Assembly (NCBI GenBank): GCA_038049695.1
Contig: CP142456.1
Location: forward strand, 70,277,422-70,341,421
Origin: Cinnamomum chago
Taxonomy: Eukaryota > Streptophyta > Magnoliopsida > Laurales > Lauraceae
Direction: 5' to 3'
DNA length: 64,000 bases
Shown: in pieces, positions 44,350-57,249 of the stretch
How the letters are laid out: every line of letters starts with the position of its first letter
Numbering within the stretch: the stretch's first letter is position 1
Notes under the pieces: model-generated
What the model saw: only the letters and a program-made list of their open reading frames with translations
The model's database searches: none
What the model was told of the DNA's origin: nothing
Program-made: the position numbers and the translations under genes

Positions 44350-46805
44350 AAGGTGCAAGTCCCTCCATTGCATTTATAGCTTAAAATCAATTATATATAG
44401 ATTCCTGTACTTCTATTTTGCTTACCTTCATCGCTTTTATTTTGATTTTCCTTTCTCTCGCATTTTTCAGAAAAACCAGTAACCTCCTTCAACAAAATAA
44501 CTACATTTTTTTTAACAAACGCGAAATGAAGATGGAGCATCAAGGGGCAATCCAAGTCCAGTAGAGATCAGTGAGGTGTTAAGGGACAAGAAGAGCTGGA
44601 TGCCAGTCATTTTCCGGACTCATTGGGGTGAAGAATGCATAAAGAGTTTAACAAGAAGTTGATCATAAGGATGCTAGCGTTTGGCTGGCAATGTGTCTGA
44701 AAGTGTTTTATTGTAGTTGGTTGTTACCATGCTCCCTCTCCTACTACGACGATAGGAAATTAGGTGTAAAACCTCAAGGGGAAGATCTACGTGGATGGGG
44801 TAAAATCTCCTCTGAACAACAATTACCTGGGCTATCTGGAAAGACAGGAGTCCAAAGGCCTATTCGGTATCATTCCTATAGTGTTTTTTTTTTAACTCGT
44901 GCATGCGCTCAAGTTGTGCTAAGAACATGTTATGCCAAGATCAAGCTATACATAACTTGTTTGATAACATGCACCACCGTAAATCAAACAGTTAGTTTCG
45001 AACCGAATGCAATCAATGTTTAGGAGCTTTCTCTGCTACTAGTTTGGCACCATGGATCCACCATTTTTTGAGACATCCCTATCACCTGTGTTAGCTTGCT
45101 TTCAGAGAGAGATCCACCTCTATTAAAATATCACACTTTATGCTTCAAAAGGAAAATTAGAGAAGCATTAACACTTATTATATAGTGTAAGGGGATCCTC
45201 ATGCAGTGACCAGAGCACTCAAATTTTACAAAGGAGGTGCCACAAGGCATCACATGGGTCCTCCATGACGGAAGATGAACCCTTCACTAGAGTATACTTT
45301 TTTTTTTTTTTAACCAAGGGTATCTCCCGCCAGATAAATTTACTGAATTTATACCTGTTGCTGCTTTTTTGCCGATTCCTACCTTTTTTTTTTTTCATGT
45401 CTATACAGATTTCAGTTCAACTATTGGTTCAGTTTTGCAAACAATAGAACCCGACCATTCGGGCAAGTGCCACTGATCACTGATGACACATTAGAATAGC
45501 ATGTTGACCGACTGTTTTTGGGAACTTTACTGATGATTGTTCAAACCTCTCATGATGAAGAAGATAAAACTGCGACAACGGATATTAGGGACCATACCCA
45601 AATCACACAGTGGCTTCTGGATGCTGGGGCACTTCCTATCATTGGCAGGTTTCTCACTGATAGTATGCACAGCAGTTCATAAATGAACTACCTTGTAGAG
45701 AGAGTGGTTCAGAGTGGTTCAGCCGCCCCGCTTCACTGTATCTAACAAAAAATGAGTGGCTAACAGATGCTGACATTATTCTGATGCTGGCCCGATTTTC
45801 AGAGAGCTCATCTAGCTTGAGTGGACCAGTAGAAACCCATGGAAGTTCCTGTGCTGTTCAACGCCACCTGAACCTGGCTGCCCGGTGTGTTAAGTGGAGA
45901 CATCAGTTTTACTAGTGGAGGCAGGTGTGGTCCACCCGATGGTGAGGGTGCTTGAAGATTCAGAGTTTGGAGCTTGCAAGGCTGCACTGCAAAGACTGTC
46001 AATACTAAACAGATGGTGAAAAGCAGCAGAATGCATGTAAGGTGCTCCCCAAGGAAAGAGGCATTGCAACCATAATAAAGTTGATAAAACTCCCTCATGC
46101 CGATTTGCAGGATGAAGCCCTCCATATTTTAGAGTTTTCCGACTGCTGGAGCACAAGCAGCAGTATGGTGTTTTGGTGAAGATGCCTTTAGCTGACATAA
46201 CTCAGGGGGAGTGGTACTATGAAGCTCTTGCTCACTTGGATGTGTCACAATTAGTCTACCTTCTTCTAAAGTAAGATGGATAAGACATTATCAAAGCATA
46301 GTCTTTACAGGAATATCTGAGCATAAAAATGTCAAGCATCAACCACATGTACTGTGGAGCTTCCTTGTAACCTGCAAATTCTGAGTCACAATCTTATGAA
46401 GCTCGCATTCTCTTCTTTTGGAGCCACGAGAAGAAAGAAAACCGTACTGAAAGAAATGAACCTAAGGGCTTTTACGATTGTAACATCATCATCTTATTGC
46501 TCATATACCACAAAATTAAGTGGTTGCTAATGGATTTTTTTTCTTCTCATCGAACGAGTAGAGCATATCCCATACATGAAAAGGCTAAATCAAGTTTAAT
46601 TATTGTTGAAAAGGAAGTCCGCTACAACCTCGCAGCATAGGTTGATGGAAAATCATCAGATGTATGTTACAAGAATGGGGAGATGTGTATCCTGTTGGAT
46701 AGAAACATGACTATTTGTGTCAATGGTGGTTCTTCATTTACGGATGTGAGCATTGTAAATGTGAATGGGGCATTGGAGCTACTGCTTTCCATGGCAGTCC
46801 AAGAG
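44350..46805 (+). repeat. Segmental duplication, block 1 copy B
   Basis: Decayed, shortened copy of 8,650-13,335 (landmarks under copy A). It lacks the 822-bp hAT element, about 235 bp around 10,190-10,425, the AT/MITE patch near 10,550 and about 1 kb before the last exon. It keeps the intron's pyrimidine tract and a TATACAG acceptor in front of the exon copy. Confidence 0.9.
45411..46269 (+). pseudogene. Decayed copy of the last exon of the PUB44-like gene
   Basis: Collinear with 11,926-12,921, sharing for example CAAATCACACAGTGGCTTCT, GGATGCTGGGGCACTTCC, TTGGAGCTTGCAAGGCTGCA and GAGCACAAGCAGCAGTATGG. It carries early stops (CAAACAATAG near 45,440; AGAATAG near 45,495; TTCATAAATG near 45,680), several deletions (for example of the segment matching 12,300-12,360) and frameshifts. 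The exons encoding the U-box are not present anywhere upstream in the window. Not translatable as an ARM protein. Confidence 0.93.
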
Positions 46806-47161
46806 TTATTACACTTGGGGAGAGAAAAACAAAGTGGGGAAAAGTGGGGTAAAACCCTGACTTAAGTCACATCAAAAGCTAACTTCCCTTCCCCCTTTTC
46901 CATCTACACACTCATGAAGTAAAACTTTACATCACATCAGTTTAAATCCCCTTTACTTCTTCCATCCAAAATGCATGAAGTAAAACTCCTTTACTTCAGT
47001 AAAACTTTGTCATATCAAACACTTTTTTACTCTCCTTTTACTCTACTCATGTTAAACAAAAGGCCAAGGGATCATTTGCTTGCACTCATTTACATATATA
47101 AATGATACACGTGCGTATCGGTTATGCATGACCATGTTTGCTTGCGCACATTTTACAAATG
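46806..47161. other. Intergenic; possible MITE debris
   Basis: Repeats of AAGTAAAACTCCTTTACTTC-like text (46,915-47,000) suggest a worn fold-back element. No gene. Confidence 0.4.
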
Positions 47162-47869
47162 TGTATTAGTGTCATAATTAAATCCGCACTTCCCTTGGGT
47201 TGTCAATTCCGTTACTAGTCGATCATCTCGACTCCGTAAGTCACTCAAGTTATATCAAGACCAAAAGACCAAGATGTGGAAGGCCATACTCATCAAGTTA
47301 CACTCTCAATGTATGCCAACCAATTAGGTCTTAGTAGGCTAGAGAATGTCCTTTTTATTCAAGGCTTCTTAGGGTTTCGATGGGACTGAACCACTATAAA
47401 ATTGTGTGCCTACATTAATATAGTATATGCATGCCATGAGATGCATGAACAGAATGTATGATATTTAAATTGACCAGCAAGAACTCGTGTTAGATTTATA
47501 TTCATAATTACTACGGTTGATTTATGTATTAATTTCTGCAAAACTGATATCTTATTGCTTCCACACTCGAATTTGATATTTATATTGTTAAGAGATTGAT
47601 TGTGTGTTTGGGTCTCCTCAAATGTTAAATAGCATAACTACTAATTAGTCCTACTCTTTCTCTAGCACCTGGACATACCCTCTTTGAGCACTTTTCAATT
47701 GGTATCAGAGTGGGTTACACTGTAAAGGGACTAACAACCGAGAGTTGACCCTTGCTCATCTGTGCAAACATGTCTTAAATCAGAAGGACAATCTGTTACT
47801 CGTCCTCTATTCACGAGCACGAACTATGCATACTGAAAAGCCAATATGAGGATTTTTCTCTAGTCATTG

Positions 47870-48349
47870 GATGAGTGAGTCAGGCAAATTGTCCTCAACG
47901 GTTGGACCACTCCCACTAAAGAGGTGGTTCATGAGAATGGAACCAAGACTTTTAGATTAATTGATTATGAAAAATGGACAAAGGTCCATAAGAGCCGTAG
48001 CACATTTAATGCGGAGGATCTTCGTGCTATTGCCTGTGCTTTCTCTAAAGATGAATTCAGGAGAATAGTGCGTCACAACCAAACAGGCTTGGGACATCTT
48101 AGAAATGACCCATGAAGGAACCTCAGTGGTAAAGATATCCAAACTCCAACTTCTCACAACCAATTATGAAAATATTAAAATGGAGGAGAATGAAACCTTT
48201 AGCCCTAGTTTGGCACTTTACTAGCATAGTAAGTCAAGTAAAGCCTCCATTTTTCAGACAAGGTGTCAGATCAAAAGCACTTTAATTCAAAACTCCCTCC
48301 ATCTTTTTCAAAAAAAGTCAAAAAGCAACCACCTTTATCCACTAAAATA

Positions 48350-48383
<34 letters not shown>

Positions 48384-50100
48384 CACTTCCCATACAAAAA
48401 GTCAAAAAGATTCCATAACAAACAACTAAAAACAAAATACCATCATACCCACTTATATTTTATTCTTTCCTCAAAATCAACTTTACTTCACTTGACTCTA
48501 TTAGTAGAGTTGCCAAACTGGCCCTGGAGTTCTATACCAAGTTATATGACATTGTTAACTCCAAGTGGGGTCTAGGAGAGAATCACAGAAGGCAATATTT
48601 GTGCTAAAGATCTTAAGATCCCTTCCGGAGTGGTTCATGCATAAAGTGACCTCTGAAAGTAAAATCTCAATTTGTGACTCCTAAAAAGAAGTCCATAGCC
48701 CTAAAAATTTCAACTTCAAAAAAAATATTTGAGAAAAAACGAACTCTGAAAGTAAAATTCAAGAATCATCAAATTCTGAAAGTGGGGATGAAGAAGACAT
48801 GGGTTCTCTTGCAAAAAAAATTCTATAGACATTTTAGGAATAAGAAAAGATCAAATGATAAACAAGATAAATCCTTTGATAATAAAAACAAACCAAAGTT
48901 AACTTCCTCTAAGAGTAAGTCAAAGGATATTGAATGCTATAACTATAAAGGTTATGGTCATTTAGCAACTGACTGTAAGAAAGGTAAAATTAAGAAAAAG
49001 GGTCTGGTTGCTAATACCACAAGGGATGACAGCTGAATCTGAATCCAAACCAGACCACGAAGGAAGTGGCAGCTATTCTGTTTTGATGGCTTCTACAACC
49101 TTCAACTTCTAAGAGAACATGGAACAAATTGTTAAATCTGATGCTGGAAACTCTGGAAGTGAAACAAATCCTGAAGATTCAGGTGATGAGGAAAATGAAG
49201 ATAACCTTCAGGAAGCCTATGACTTTGTCTTCAAGGAAACTTGTAAACTTGTCAAAAAGGTAAATAATTTAAATGCAACAAATAATAAATTAATTACTGA
49301 AATTGAAAATTTTTAACTGAAAATGATTCTTTTGCAATTGAAATTGAAAAGGTTAAAAATGATTTAAAAATTGCTGAAGAAAACTTAATGAACTTTAAAA
49401 GGAATGGAAAATGAACTTGAAAAAGTGAAATCTGAAAAATTGTCCCTTAACAAACAAGTTGTTCAACTTAAGGAAACAAATGAGGTTTTTGAGCAGAAGT
49501 TCACCCAAGGAGAAGACAAATATGAAAAATTATTTAAATTGGGTAAGTCTCAGGTAGACATGACTGGCATTGGTTATAAAAAGTAAAGATAGAATGTCCC
49601 TCGCACCTTTGCAGTATTTGTGGAAGGTAAATCATCAACTTCTGCAACTCACTCCTACAAAGCCAATATAATATGTCATTATTGCAATGAAAGAGGGTAA
49701 TTAAAATTTGAATGCAAACAAAGAAAAACCATCTTATATACACCCCTCAAGGACCTCAACAAAGGTAAATCTATAATGAAGGAAAAATCCATAAATGGAT
49801 TTTAAGAAGAATTATCAAAGTAAAACACCTGAGAATGAATACTTTATTAATAATAAGGAGAACTTTTAGAACCTACCTCCATATACCAACAGAATGAATG
49901 AACTATTAAAAGAAGTTGCTAAACTTAATGAACTTTTCAATAAAGGACAGGAGGTAGTTCATCAAAGAAGAAGAAAGACTTCTAAAAAATCAACCATGAA
50001 GACCCCTTATAAACCTGATTTTAACAAAGCTAACGCTCATAGCTTTGTGGAGAATTATGATAAGACCTTTTTAACTCATCCTTCTCTAATCACTAGATGA
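47870..50100 (+). pseudogene. Copia gag, disrupted
   Basis: Fragments in order: HEGTSVVKISKLQLLTTNYE, NETF, then after the nested MITE EFYTKLYDIVNSKWGLGE, KILRSLPEWFMHKVTSES, zinc knuckle CYNYKGYGHLATDCKKGK (second Cys of CX2C replaced by Tyr/Asn context), an acidic segment (SETNPEDSGDEENEDNLQEA), a coiled-coil-like Lys/Glu/Leu region, and a second knuckle-like CHYCNERG with ECKQRK. Typical of the long gag of SIRE-like Copia elements. Broken by many stops and frameshifts, for example after KKGLVANTTRDDS at 49,036. Confidence 0.82.
48203..48524. mobile_element. MITE nested in the Copia gag
   Basis: Inverted ends CCCTAGTTTGGCA and TGCCAAACTGGCCC extend inward (GTAAGTCAAGTAAAG against CTTCACTTGACTC). 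The gag frame reads NETF on the left and EFYTKLYDI on the right, so the element splits a normally continuous gag stretch. Contains a run of about 31 A (48,350-48,380). No convincing TSD, so superfamily is open. Confidence 0.8.
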
Positions 50101-51440
50101 ACACCTAAGCCAATAGCTGAGTTATTCATTCAGTCCTTTACAATAGATTAGTTGGTTTGCTGCATTTTCACATTCCATTTGTAAATAGTTATATCTCTTA
50201 ATGAATGTGTATGTTTAATTGAAGAGTATTTATGCTTAACAATTGTAACACACTGTGCTTACAACATGAAGAGTATGAGTTTTTAACATCCTATTGGTTA
50301 GATTTTTTTTTATCTCGATAATGCAAGAAATTGCTATTGAACTTTCAAGTAATATATTTGAAATGTAGTTCAGCTTTATATCACATTATGCTTATAGTTA
50401 TACTTGTGTATATGTGATAATCACTATTGATGAAATGCATATTGCCAAAATCTCTTTTAACCTAATGGAGATTTATTGTCCCCCATGTGCATTCAGTTAC
50501 AATATTGTTGTGCCTTCAGTCGCAATATTGTTGTGCCTTATGGTAAAATCTTTATCCTCTATTAGCTGTCTCACTCTCTTTGTATCTATTTCTCTTGAAA
50601 TAAACATCACAATCTTTGTCAAATTCATGAAAAAAGGTGAGGGGAAACGACAGCCCAAGGAAGCATTATTTTTCTCTCATTAATATTGTGCTAGTGATTA
50701 AGAGGGAAAGCATTATCACTCCAAGAAAATATCTTTTGCAGGTATATCATGTTTTGATTTCTTTTTCAAAGATTGCTGCTCAACAGCTTAGAATAAGAGT
50801 TATGAACATCTTTATTTCAGTCTTTATAACCTTTTTTTATCAAGTCCGTTTAAGTTTCTGGGTTATATTTTTTTGTCCAAGGACTGCATTTTACATAAAA
50901 TATGTGTTTTGTCATGAAATTGACAAAAGGGGAGATTGTTAGTCATGCTTAAATCTACACTTCCCTTGGGTCATCAATTTTGTGACTCGTCCATGATCTT
51001 GACTCTGGAAGCTACTCAAGTTATATCAAGACCACAAGACAAAGATGTCCAACACCGTGCTCATTAATCAACACTCTCAATGTATGCCAACCTAAAGGTA
51101 TATGGACCCTTAGTAATTTCCAAGAAACAGGCCCCAAGACCCTAGCCAACTTGTCAAAATTGTTAGGTCGTAGTAAGCTAAAGAAGGTCCTTTTTTATTC
51201 AAGGCTTCTCAGGGTTTCAGCAGACTGAACTACTATAAAATCATGTGCCTACATCTCGTTATTACATTTATATATTACATGCATGCTATGGAATGTATGA
51301 GCAGAAATTGACCAGCAAGAACTCATGCTAGATTTATATTCAAAATTACTATTTTTTATTTCAGTATTAATTTCTGCAATATTGATCTCTTATTGCTTCC
51401 ACAGTTGAATTTGATATTTATATTGTTAAGAGATTGATTT

Positions 51441-53051
51441 TGAGGTGTGAAACCATTACACACCTCTTGGTTAGAAGAGGTGTTGATACGAGTTCCACCC
51501 CAGACAAGCCTCCCTCCCTCCCTCCCTCTTATATAAGGAAGCCTAAGTGCCTAACTGTTCAATGTTTACTCATGTGAAGTGGTGCTTCCAAACAACTCAC
51601 ATGATATTGTGTTTCACACAGTAAATTCTACATATTTAATGTTCACATATGTAAATCTCATTTTCACATGATGTGTAAAAGACAAACGACCACTTAGAGA
51701 TGGATTCCATTTATGACCCTGAATGTGTTATTATTCATACACAAATGCTGATGCAAGAAACAAAAAAACATAACAGCAATTGTTGCCTTCCAAAATGAAA
51801 AAAAAAAAAAAGTACACATGAAAGTCGAACTAGACAACTGTTTCTTCTGGTTCAATGAGTTAGTTCAATCAGTGATCCTGGTACCATTGACACAGATATT
51901 GTACTTGGAAAATTACCATCTTCGGAGGATGGGATGATATTTCAAATCTATGGCTTTTCTAGGGATATTATTAAGGCAATGTTGAGGAAAATAAATTAAT
52001 TTTTAAGTAAAGAAAAAATATATCTAAAACATTTTGGACCTCTTTGTTTACAAATTTCTCTACATCACAAAATATTGCCACAATTTTTATTTTATTTTAT
52101 TTTATTTTATTTTTATTTTTTTTGCATCTAGCAACAATGTTTAAAATATTGTGATGGCAATCAAGAAAATACTATTTCAAATCAACTGTCGCTGGTATCT
52201 GTGACAGGTACTGGTGTTCGTGCTATCGAAGATTATTTCATCTCCTGACCAATATGATTTGACTATAACATAAAACTAAAGGAAATTGAAATTTTCTACC
52301 CTTCCTTTTCTAGTATATCTCAAGAAAGGGAAAATAATAATCTTTCTGTGCTTGCTTACTGCATTTTTTTTAATTGTTAATAGTTCACCAAAGCTGATTA
52401 CTATTTACCTATTTTCTTTTCTTTTCTTTTTTTTTTCCATTACACAACTTGGGGGCTAAGCTAAGCATTCTCATCAAAAGATACGATTGAGATTGCTTAG
52501 GGGTCAATTGCCTTTTACAAGTGAAAGGAAAATGAGATCTACATATGTAAAAACTACATATGCAAATGTTACACATTGTAATCACATTACTATGTTCGTC
52601 AAAATCGCCATTTTTACATTAGTAAATAAGCACATCCAACAATTTTTATTTTTTTTTACAATTTTCACAAATTTCTCAAAATCATTGAAGAATTAAGAGA
52701 TGAGACTAAATGTTGTGATATTGAACTGTTCGGATCATGGATTGTGGTGGCCCACAGAAGTGAAATTAGAAGTACAGGTTGGGAGTCTATGAAGGTTTAA
52801 GATAATCAGCTTCAAGGTATTGAAGTTTATTACTTCAATAAACAAAATGAATGATTTGGATAAAAAAATGAGGCATGAATGAGAAAAACAAAGGTTGTTT
52901 ATGGGACACACAAGAATGCAACCACCATAGAAGAGACTACACTACGCCCTTTTGGAAAGGGTTTGAAAGTGATTTTCACACCTATTCAGGTGTGAAAGTT
53001 TTGGTGCATAAATGGCCTTATTTACACCATTTTCACACCTCATGAGCACAA
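51441..53051. other. Intergenic, with repeat-family sequence
   Basis: No gene. Contains (TTTTA)n at about 52,085-52,115 and CT-rich tracts. 52,513-52,790 is a diverged direct copy of 55,695-55,990 (see next entry). Confidence 0.45.
52513..52790. repeat. Dispersed repeat, copy 1
   Basis: Shares with 55,695-55,990 GCCTTTTACA, CTACATATGTAAA, TCAAAATC[G/A]CCATTTT, ACATCCAAC and CC[C/A]A[C/T]AGAAGTG in the same order and orientation. Unknown family, non-coding. The two copies bracket the Gypsy-type solo LTR. Confidence 0.65.
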
Positions 53052-53056
53052 ACAAA

Positions 53057-55628
53057 TGTGATGATGAAAAGCGCATATTTTCATACACATTTTGGACCAT
53101 TTTAAGGACTTATTGATATTAAAGAGCCTCATTTAGTGTCACATCATATTTTTATGCATTTAGGATACATTGTAGTGCATTCATGCATAATTTGCTCAAA
53201 AATCACACTTTTTGCATAAATTTATGAAACTTGCCATTCTTGGAAATTTATTTTTAGAAAGTCAGTTATTTTGGGTGCATCAAGTAGGGTCCCATGCATA
53301 GTCCATTCAAATTCCTTAGAATTGTTCTTGAATCCATTTATTTTAATTTGTGTAGGAGAAGGCAAGAATGGGACCCGCATTGGTGAAATTTGAGAGAGAA
53401 CAAGGGTAGGACATCTTTCATGGTGGACCCACATATCTTGGTAATTTTGGAAAGTGTGAAAAGTCAACAATGGAAAGCTAGATTTGAAATTTCAAGATCA
53501 AGAAATGAAACTTCAGATTTGGTAAGATCCAATGCTTACTAAGTTTGAAATTCAAAAATCAAGAAAGAAATTCAAGAAAGGAAAGTGTGCTAGAAGAGTT
53601 GACTAGTCAATCAAATAAACTTGGAAACAAACCAAAGATGGAAGGGGAGTCAAGAAACAAAGAAAGAAAGATCTTGAGATGGGGAGTCAAGAAACAAAGA
53701 AGGAAAGATCTTAAGACCCCTTTGGACATCCACATGGGTCCCACACACCCCATTGCACAACTATATAGAAGCTTCCATATGTGTACAATTATTCCCAGAT
53801 TTTTAAGGAGCAGCAAAATTTAAATGGCCATAACTATCAATCCAACCGTCGGATCGGCGCAATTTACCCACCGTTGGAAAGATCATTTCAAGTGAATATT
53901 TGATGAGCCCAAGGTTGCGTCAATTGGATCTAAAACGAGAGAGATATGTCCTCTGAAAGTTAGTGCTACAATTTCTACTCGGGATTGCAATTTTGCACAT
54001 GGAAAGCACTAAAAATCTCTCACTCACCATACTATTTCTTTGAAGACTTGTTGGCCAAGGAAGGGACTTACCATACAAAGAAGATTGCATGATAAATACT
54101 TGGAGCAAAGAAGGAAAGAAAGAGAAAAAAAATCTATAAATTGAAGGCATAGGCATCCCTCTCCTCTCATGGGAAGATAGACCACATCTCTCTAGAATCA
54201 TTACTACACTCCATTTCTTCCTTTCTCTCTCTCCATTGGAGTCCTCAAGGAGATTTGGCCCAGAAATCACACTACACCCTTGGGTTTTTTATCGGAAAGA
54301 GGCTTCTCATCCTAATATGTAATTGTCTTGGTTTATTATTTATCTTATGTCAAGACTTTGCATATTAGTATACGTGTCGGTTTCTCTTTTCAATTTTCTT
54401 TCTTGTACTTGGGTGATTGGTGCTTGATTTGTGTTCTTTTCTTGTTGGTGTTTGGATTGACGACCCAAAGGCCCTAAGAGCATAATTCAAATTATGACCC
54501 TCTTAGAAAAGAGTTTTGAAAAAAAAAGAATACACTTCCACACATTTAAATTTACGTTCTTCCACACATCTAATTTTCTTTGCGTTTACCACACATTTAA
54601 ATTCTTGAACTTTTATTTATTTTCTTTATTTTTATGATCAATTCAATTTTATGTTTATTTTTGCATAGTTTATGGTTGGAAAGATTATTCATTACATAAA
54701 TCTTGTTTCATGCATATCTTTCTTGCTTTTTCAACCTTTTCAGCTTCCGTTTCTTTGTTAGCTTCATGCATCATTCTAGTTTCAATTCCAACCATTAAAC
54801 TTAGTTTTAGACTGCATTAGATTAGGTTCATGTTTTATTGAAAGTTTGCATCTCATATAAAATTTGTGCATTAGGAAACTTGTCATAGCATGCATTGCAT
54901 TGCATTTGTAACTTTCTAACATCAGGATTATTTTCTAGTTTTGTTTTTTTTTAATATTTTAGATAATTTTCAGAATTAAAAGATCTTTCTAAACTTGTTT
55001 TATGTGAAGATTTTTAAAATTAGAAAGTTCTTTCAGATTTGGAAAGTTGACTCAGTGTACTTTCTAATGTTCTAATTTACTAACTTAAGTGCTTTCTAAA
55101 TTGGGTGAGATTTGAAAATCTTTACTTTTAGGAAGTCCTTAACTTTAGGAAGTTCACTTAGTTAATTTATAAACTTAGGAAAGTAATTAACATAGCATAG
55201 TTACTAATTTGGTTTAGCTTTTAAATTAGGGAAGTTACTATCTTAGGATTTTCGATTTTAGAAAGAGAGTTGTTTTCTTTCTTTTGATTTGTTTCTAACT
55301 TAGTTTTGTTGTTTGCTTCATTTTTTTTAGTAACTTTTTATTATTGGAAGTTTTAACTTGTGTATTATTTTGCAGCAACTTTAGTTTTTAGTTTAGGATT
55401 TTAAGATTTAGGAAGTTTTCTTTTCATTGGATTGTAATTAATTTAATTTTTGAAAAGTAAGAATGATGGTTGTAATTTTTTAGTTTTTAGGCCAGTTTTA
55501 GATTTTTAATTTAGGGCAGGTATAAGTTGAAGAGGAACCACCTTAATTTACATTGCTCTATGTGGATCGACCTGGTCTCACCAATTTATTACTACATCGC
55601 GGCTCCGCACTTGGAGCTCACGATCACA
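53057..55628 (+). mobile_element. Candidate solo LTR of a Ty3/Gypsy (Tat/Athila-like) element, ~2.6 kb
   Basis: Begins TGTGATGATGAAAAGCGCAT and ends in ATCACA, a 6-bp inverted pair. ACAAA stands directly before the start (53,052-53,056) and again 2 bp past the end (55,631-55,635), a near-TSD. Internal hallmarks resembling large plant Gypsy LTRs are CCGTCGGATCGGCGCA with CCGTTGGAAAGATC (about 53,845-53,883) and a 3' segment ATGTGGATCGACCTGG with CGGCTCCGCACTTGGAG (about 55,560-55,618). No polyprotein on either side. Short ORFs inside are not real genes. Confidence 0.6.
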
Positions 55629-56739
55629 TAACAAAACAATTACACATGGAAATCATTTACATATATAAATGACTACAAACAAATGACCCTTGTTTGCCTT
55701 TTACATATGTGATAAGAAATGGTTCTACATATGTAAATGTTACATATGTGAAACACTTTACCATGTTTATCAAAATCACCATTTTCACAAGAATAAATGA
55801 GTACATCCAACCGGTTAAGATGTATTTCGATTTTTTAGACATTTTTAACAAATTTCTTAACATCAATGAAGAAATAAGATATGAAAATAAACATCTTCAT
55901 GTTTTCCATTAACATATGAATATGAATGGTATCATGAATTGGGAGCCCATAGAAGTGCAGAAAATTATATTTATAGGTTTAGACTTTTTGGATGATTTTC
56001 AAAATTTTCTGAAAATCCATGAAGATTTAAGATATGAAATTAAGCGTCTTCAGGTAGCCTTGTAAAGCAGCTGGATGGTTCGGGTCATAAATTTGGGGCC
56101 CACAAAAGTCGGAACGAAAATTTCATTAATGGGATCAAAATCTATAACCTGACTAGGCGTTCTAGATTGTACCCCCACCTTGCTATGGTGATGTGTGTAG
56201 CCATTTTATCATCTCTCTAGCTGCATAAATTTTCACGTGAAAATGACAATATTTACACACCTCATTTATGCATCACATGCGTAAATTAGCGCAGACAACT
56301 GGAACAATGCATAACCATTAAGCATGTGATTCATTTGGGATGTGTATGTTTCATGCAACTGAACTTCTAGGAATCCTAGGACTTCTATTTTTACAAAAAG
56401 TTTAATGTTTACAGTGTAAAATATTTACATATTTAAATATTGCAAGAATAAAATAGTACAAAATAAAATAGAATAGTGTAATATTTAAATATTGTGATAA
56501 TGTTGCTAGTTGGCAATTTTTTATGTTAAAAAGATTTCAAGATAACAACAAACAAATGTTATTCATCGTAGTAAAGTTCATCATTAGATTAATTATTAAT
56601 AAAATATTTTTCTTCATATGTAATTTATCACTGCAAATCACATTCGATGAGGCCCACTTTTGAAATCCAAACTACTCTAGTATACTCCATTCCTTGCTTA
56701 ATCATTAAAGAAAATTTCACCACCACAATCCTAAAATCC
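55629..56739. other. Intergenic; dispersed repeat copy 2 and AT-rich sequence
   Basis: 55,695-55,990 is copy 2 of the repeat described at 52,513. The rest is AT-rich with no gene recognised. Confidence 0.45.
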
Positions 56740-57125
56740 TAATCATCATTACGACCACCACTACCACTATCTTCATCATCACGCCACCACTCCATCATCA
56801 TCATCATCACACCACCACTCCATCATCATCATCAATCATCATCATCGGCAGCATCATGAACACCGCCATCTCACATCATTATCTTCATGAACGCCACGCC
56901 ATACTCATCATTGTCGTTGTGATCAATGACATCATCATCATCACCACAACCACCCCCACCACCATTGTCATTGTCGTGATCATCACCATCACTATCCCCA
57001 CACTTAGCATCATCATCATTGTCACTTCACCAGGACCGCTACCAAGATCATCGTCCTCGTCGGCTGTCGTCGCCATCATTAACATCAACATCATCATCAC
57101 TGTCGCCATTATCATCATCATCATT
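56740..57125. repeat. Imperfect ATC/CAT trinucleotide tract
   Basis: About 385 bp of degenerate (ATC)n with interruptions. It is read as a His/Ile/Thr-rich frame on one strand and a Met-rich frame on the other; both are composition artefacts. Confidence 0.88.
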
Positions 57126-57249
57126 GTTTAAACAATCTCTCTCCTTTCGCTTAGGAAGTGGATAAGTAAAGGTGAAAGTAAAGTTGACCTAAATGTGACA
57201 TTCTCCCTTTACCTCGTTTGGATGAAAAGGTAGTATGGTAAGCTTATTG

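Larger units (their letters stand above)
47162..51440 (+). mobile_element. Ty1/Copia retrotransposon derivative, gag only
   Basis: The 5' LTR is 47,162-47,697, followed by primer-binding site TGGTATCAGAG (47,700-47,710). A polypurine tract AAAAGGGGAGAT (50,925-50,936) precedes the 3' LTR start TGTTAGTCATGC (50,937). The LTRs share CACTTCCCTTGGGT, TCAAGTTATATCAAGACC, CTCAATGTATGCCAACC and TTGACCAGCAAGAACTC. The 3' LTR is cut short at about 51,440 and carries an extra ~60 bp segment (51,096-51,160) absent from the 5' LTR. Only gag remains inside; integrase, RT and RNase H are gone. A MITE is nested in gag. Confidence 0.88.

Noticed and set aside
45411..46269. Reading the second U-box-like sequence as a processed (retro) pseudogene
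   Set aside because: Intron sequence upstream of the exon and the 3' flank are also duplicated, so the copy was made at DNA level.
53545..53823. 92-codon Lys/Arg-rich frame
   Set aside because: Falls within the solo LTR candidate, with internally repeated purine-rich text; no homology recognised.
56856..57131. 91- and 79-codon frames rich in Ile/Thr/His or Met
   Set aside because: Translation of an ATC repeat tract; no protein family resemblance.
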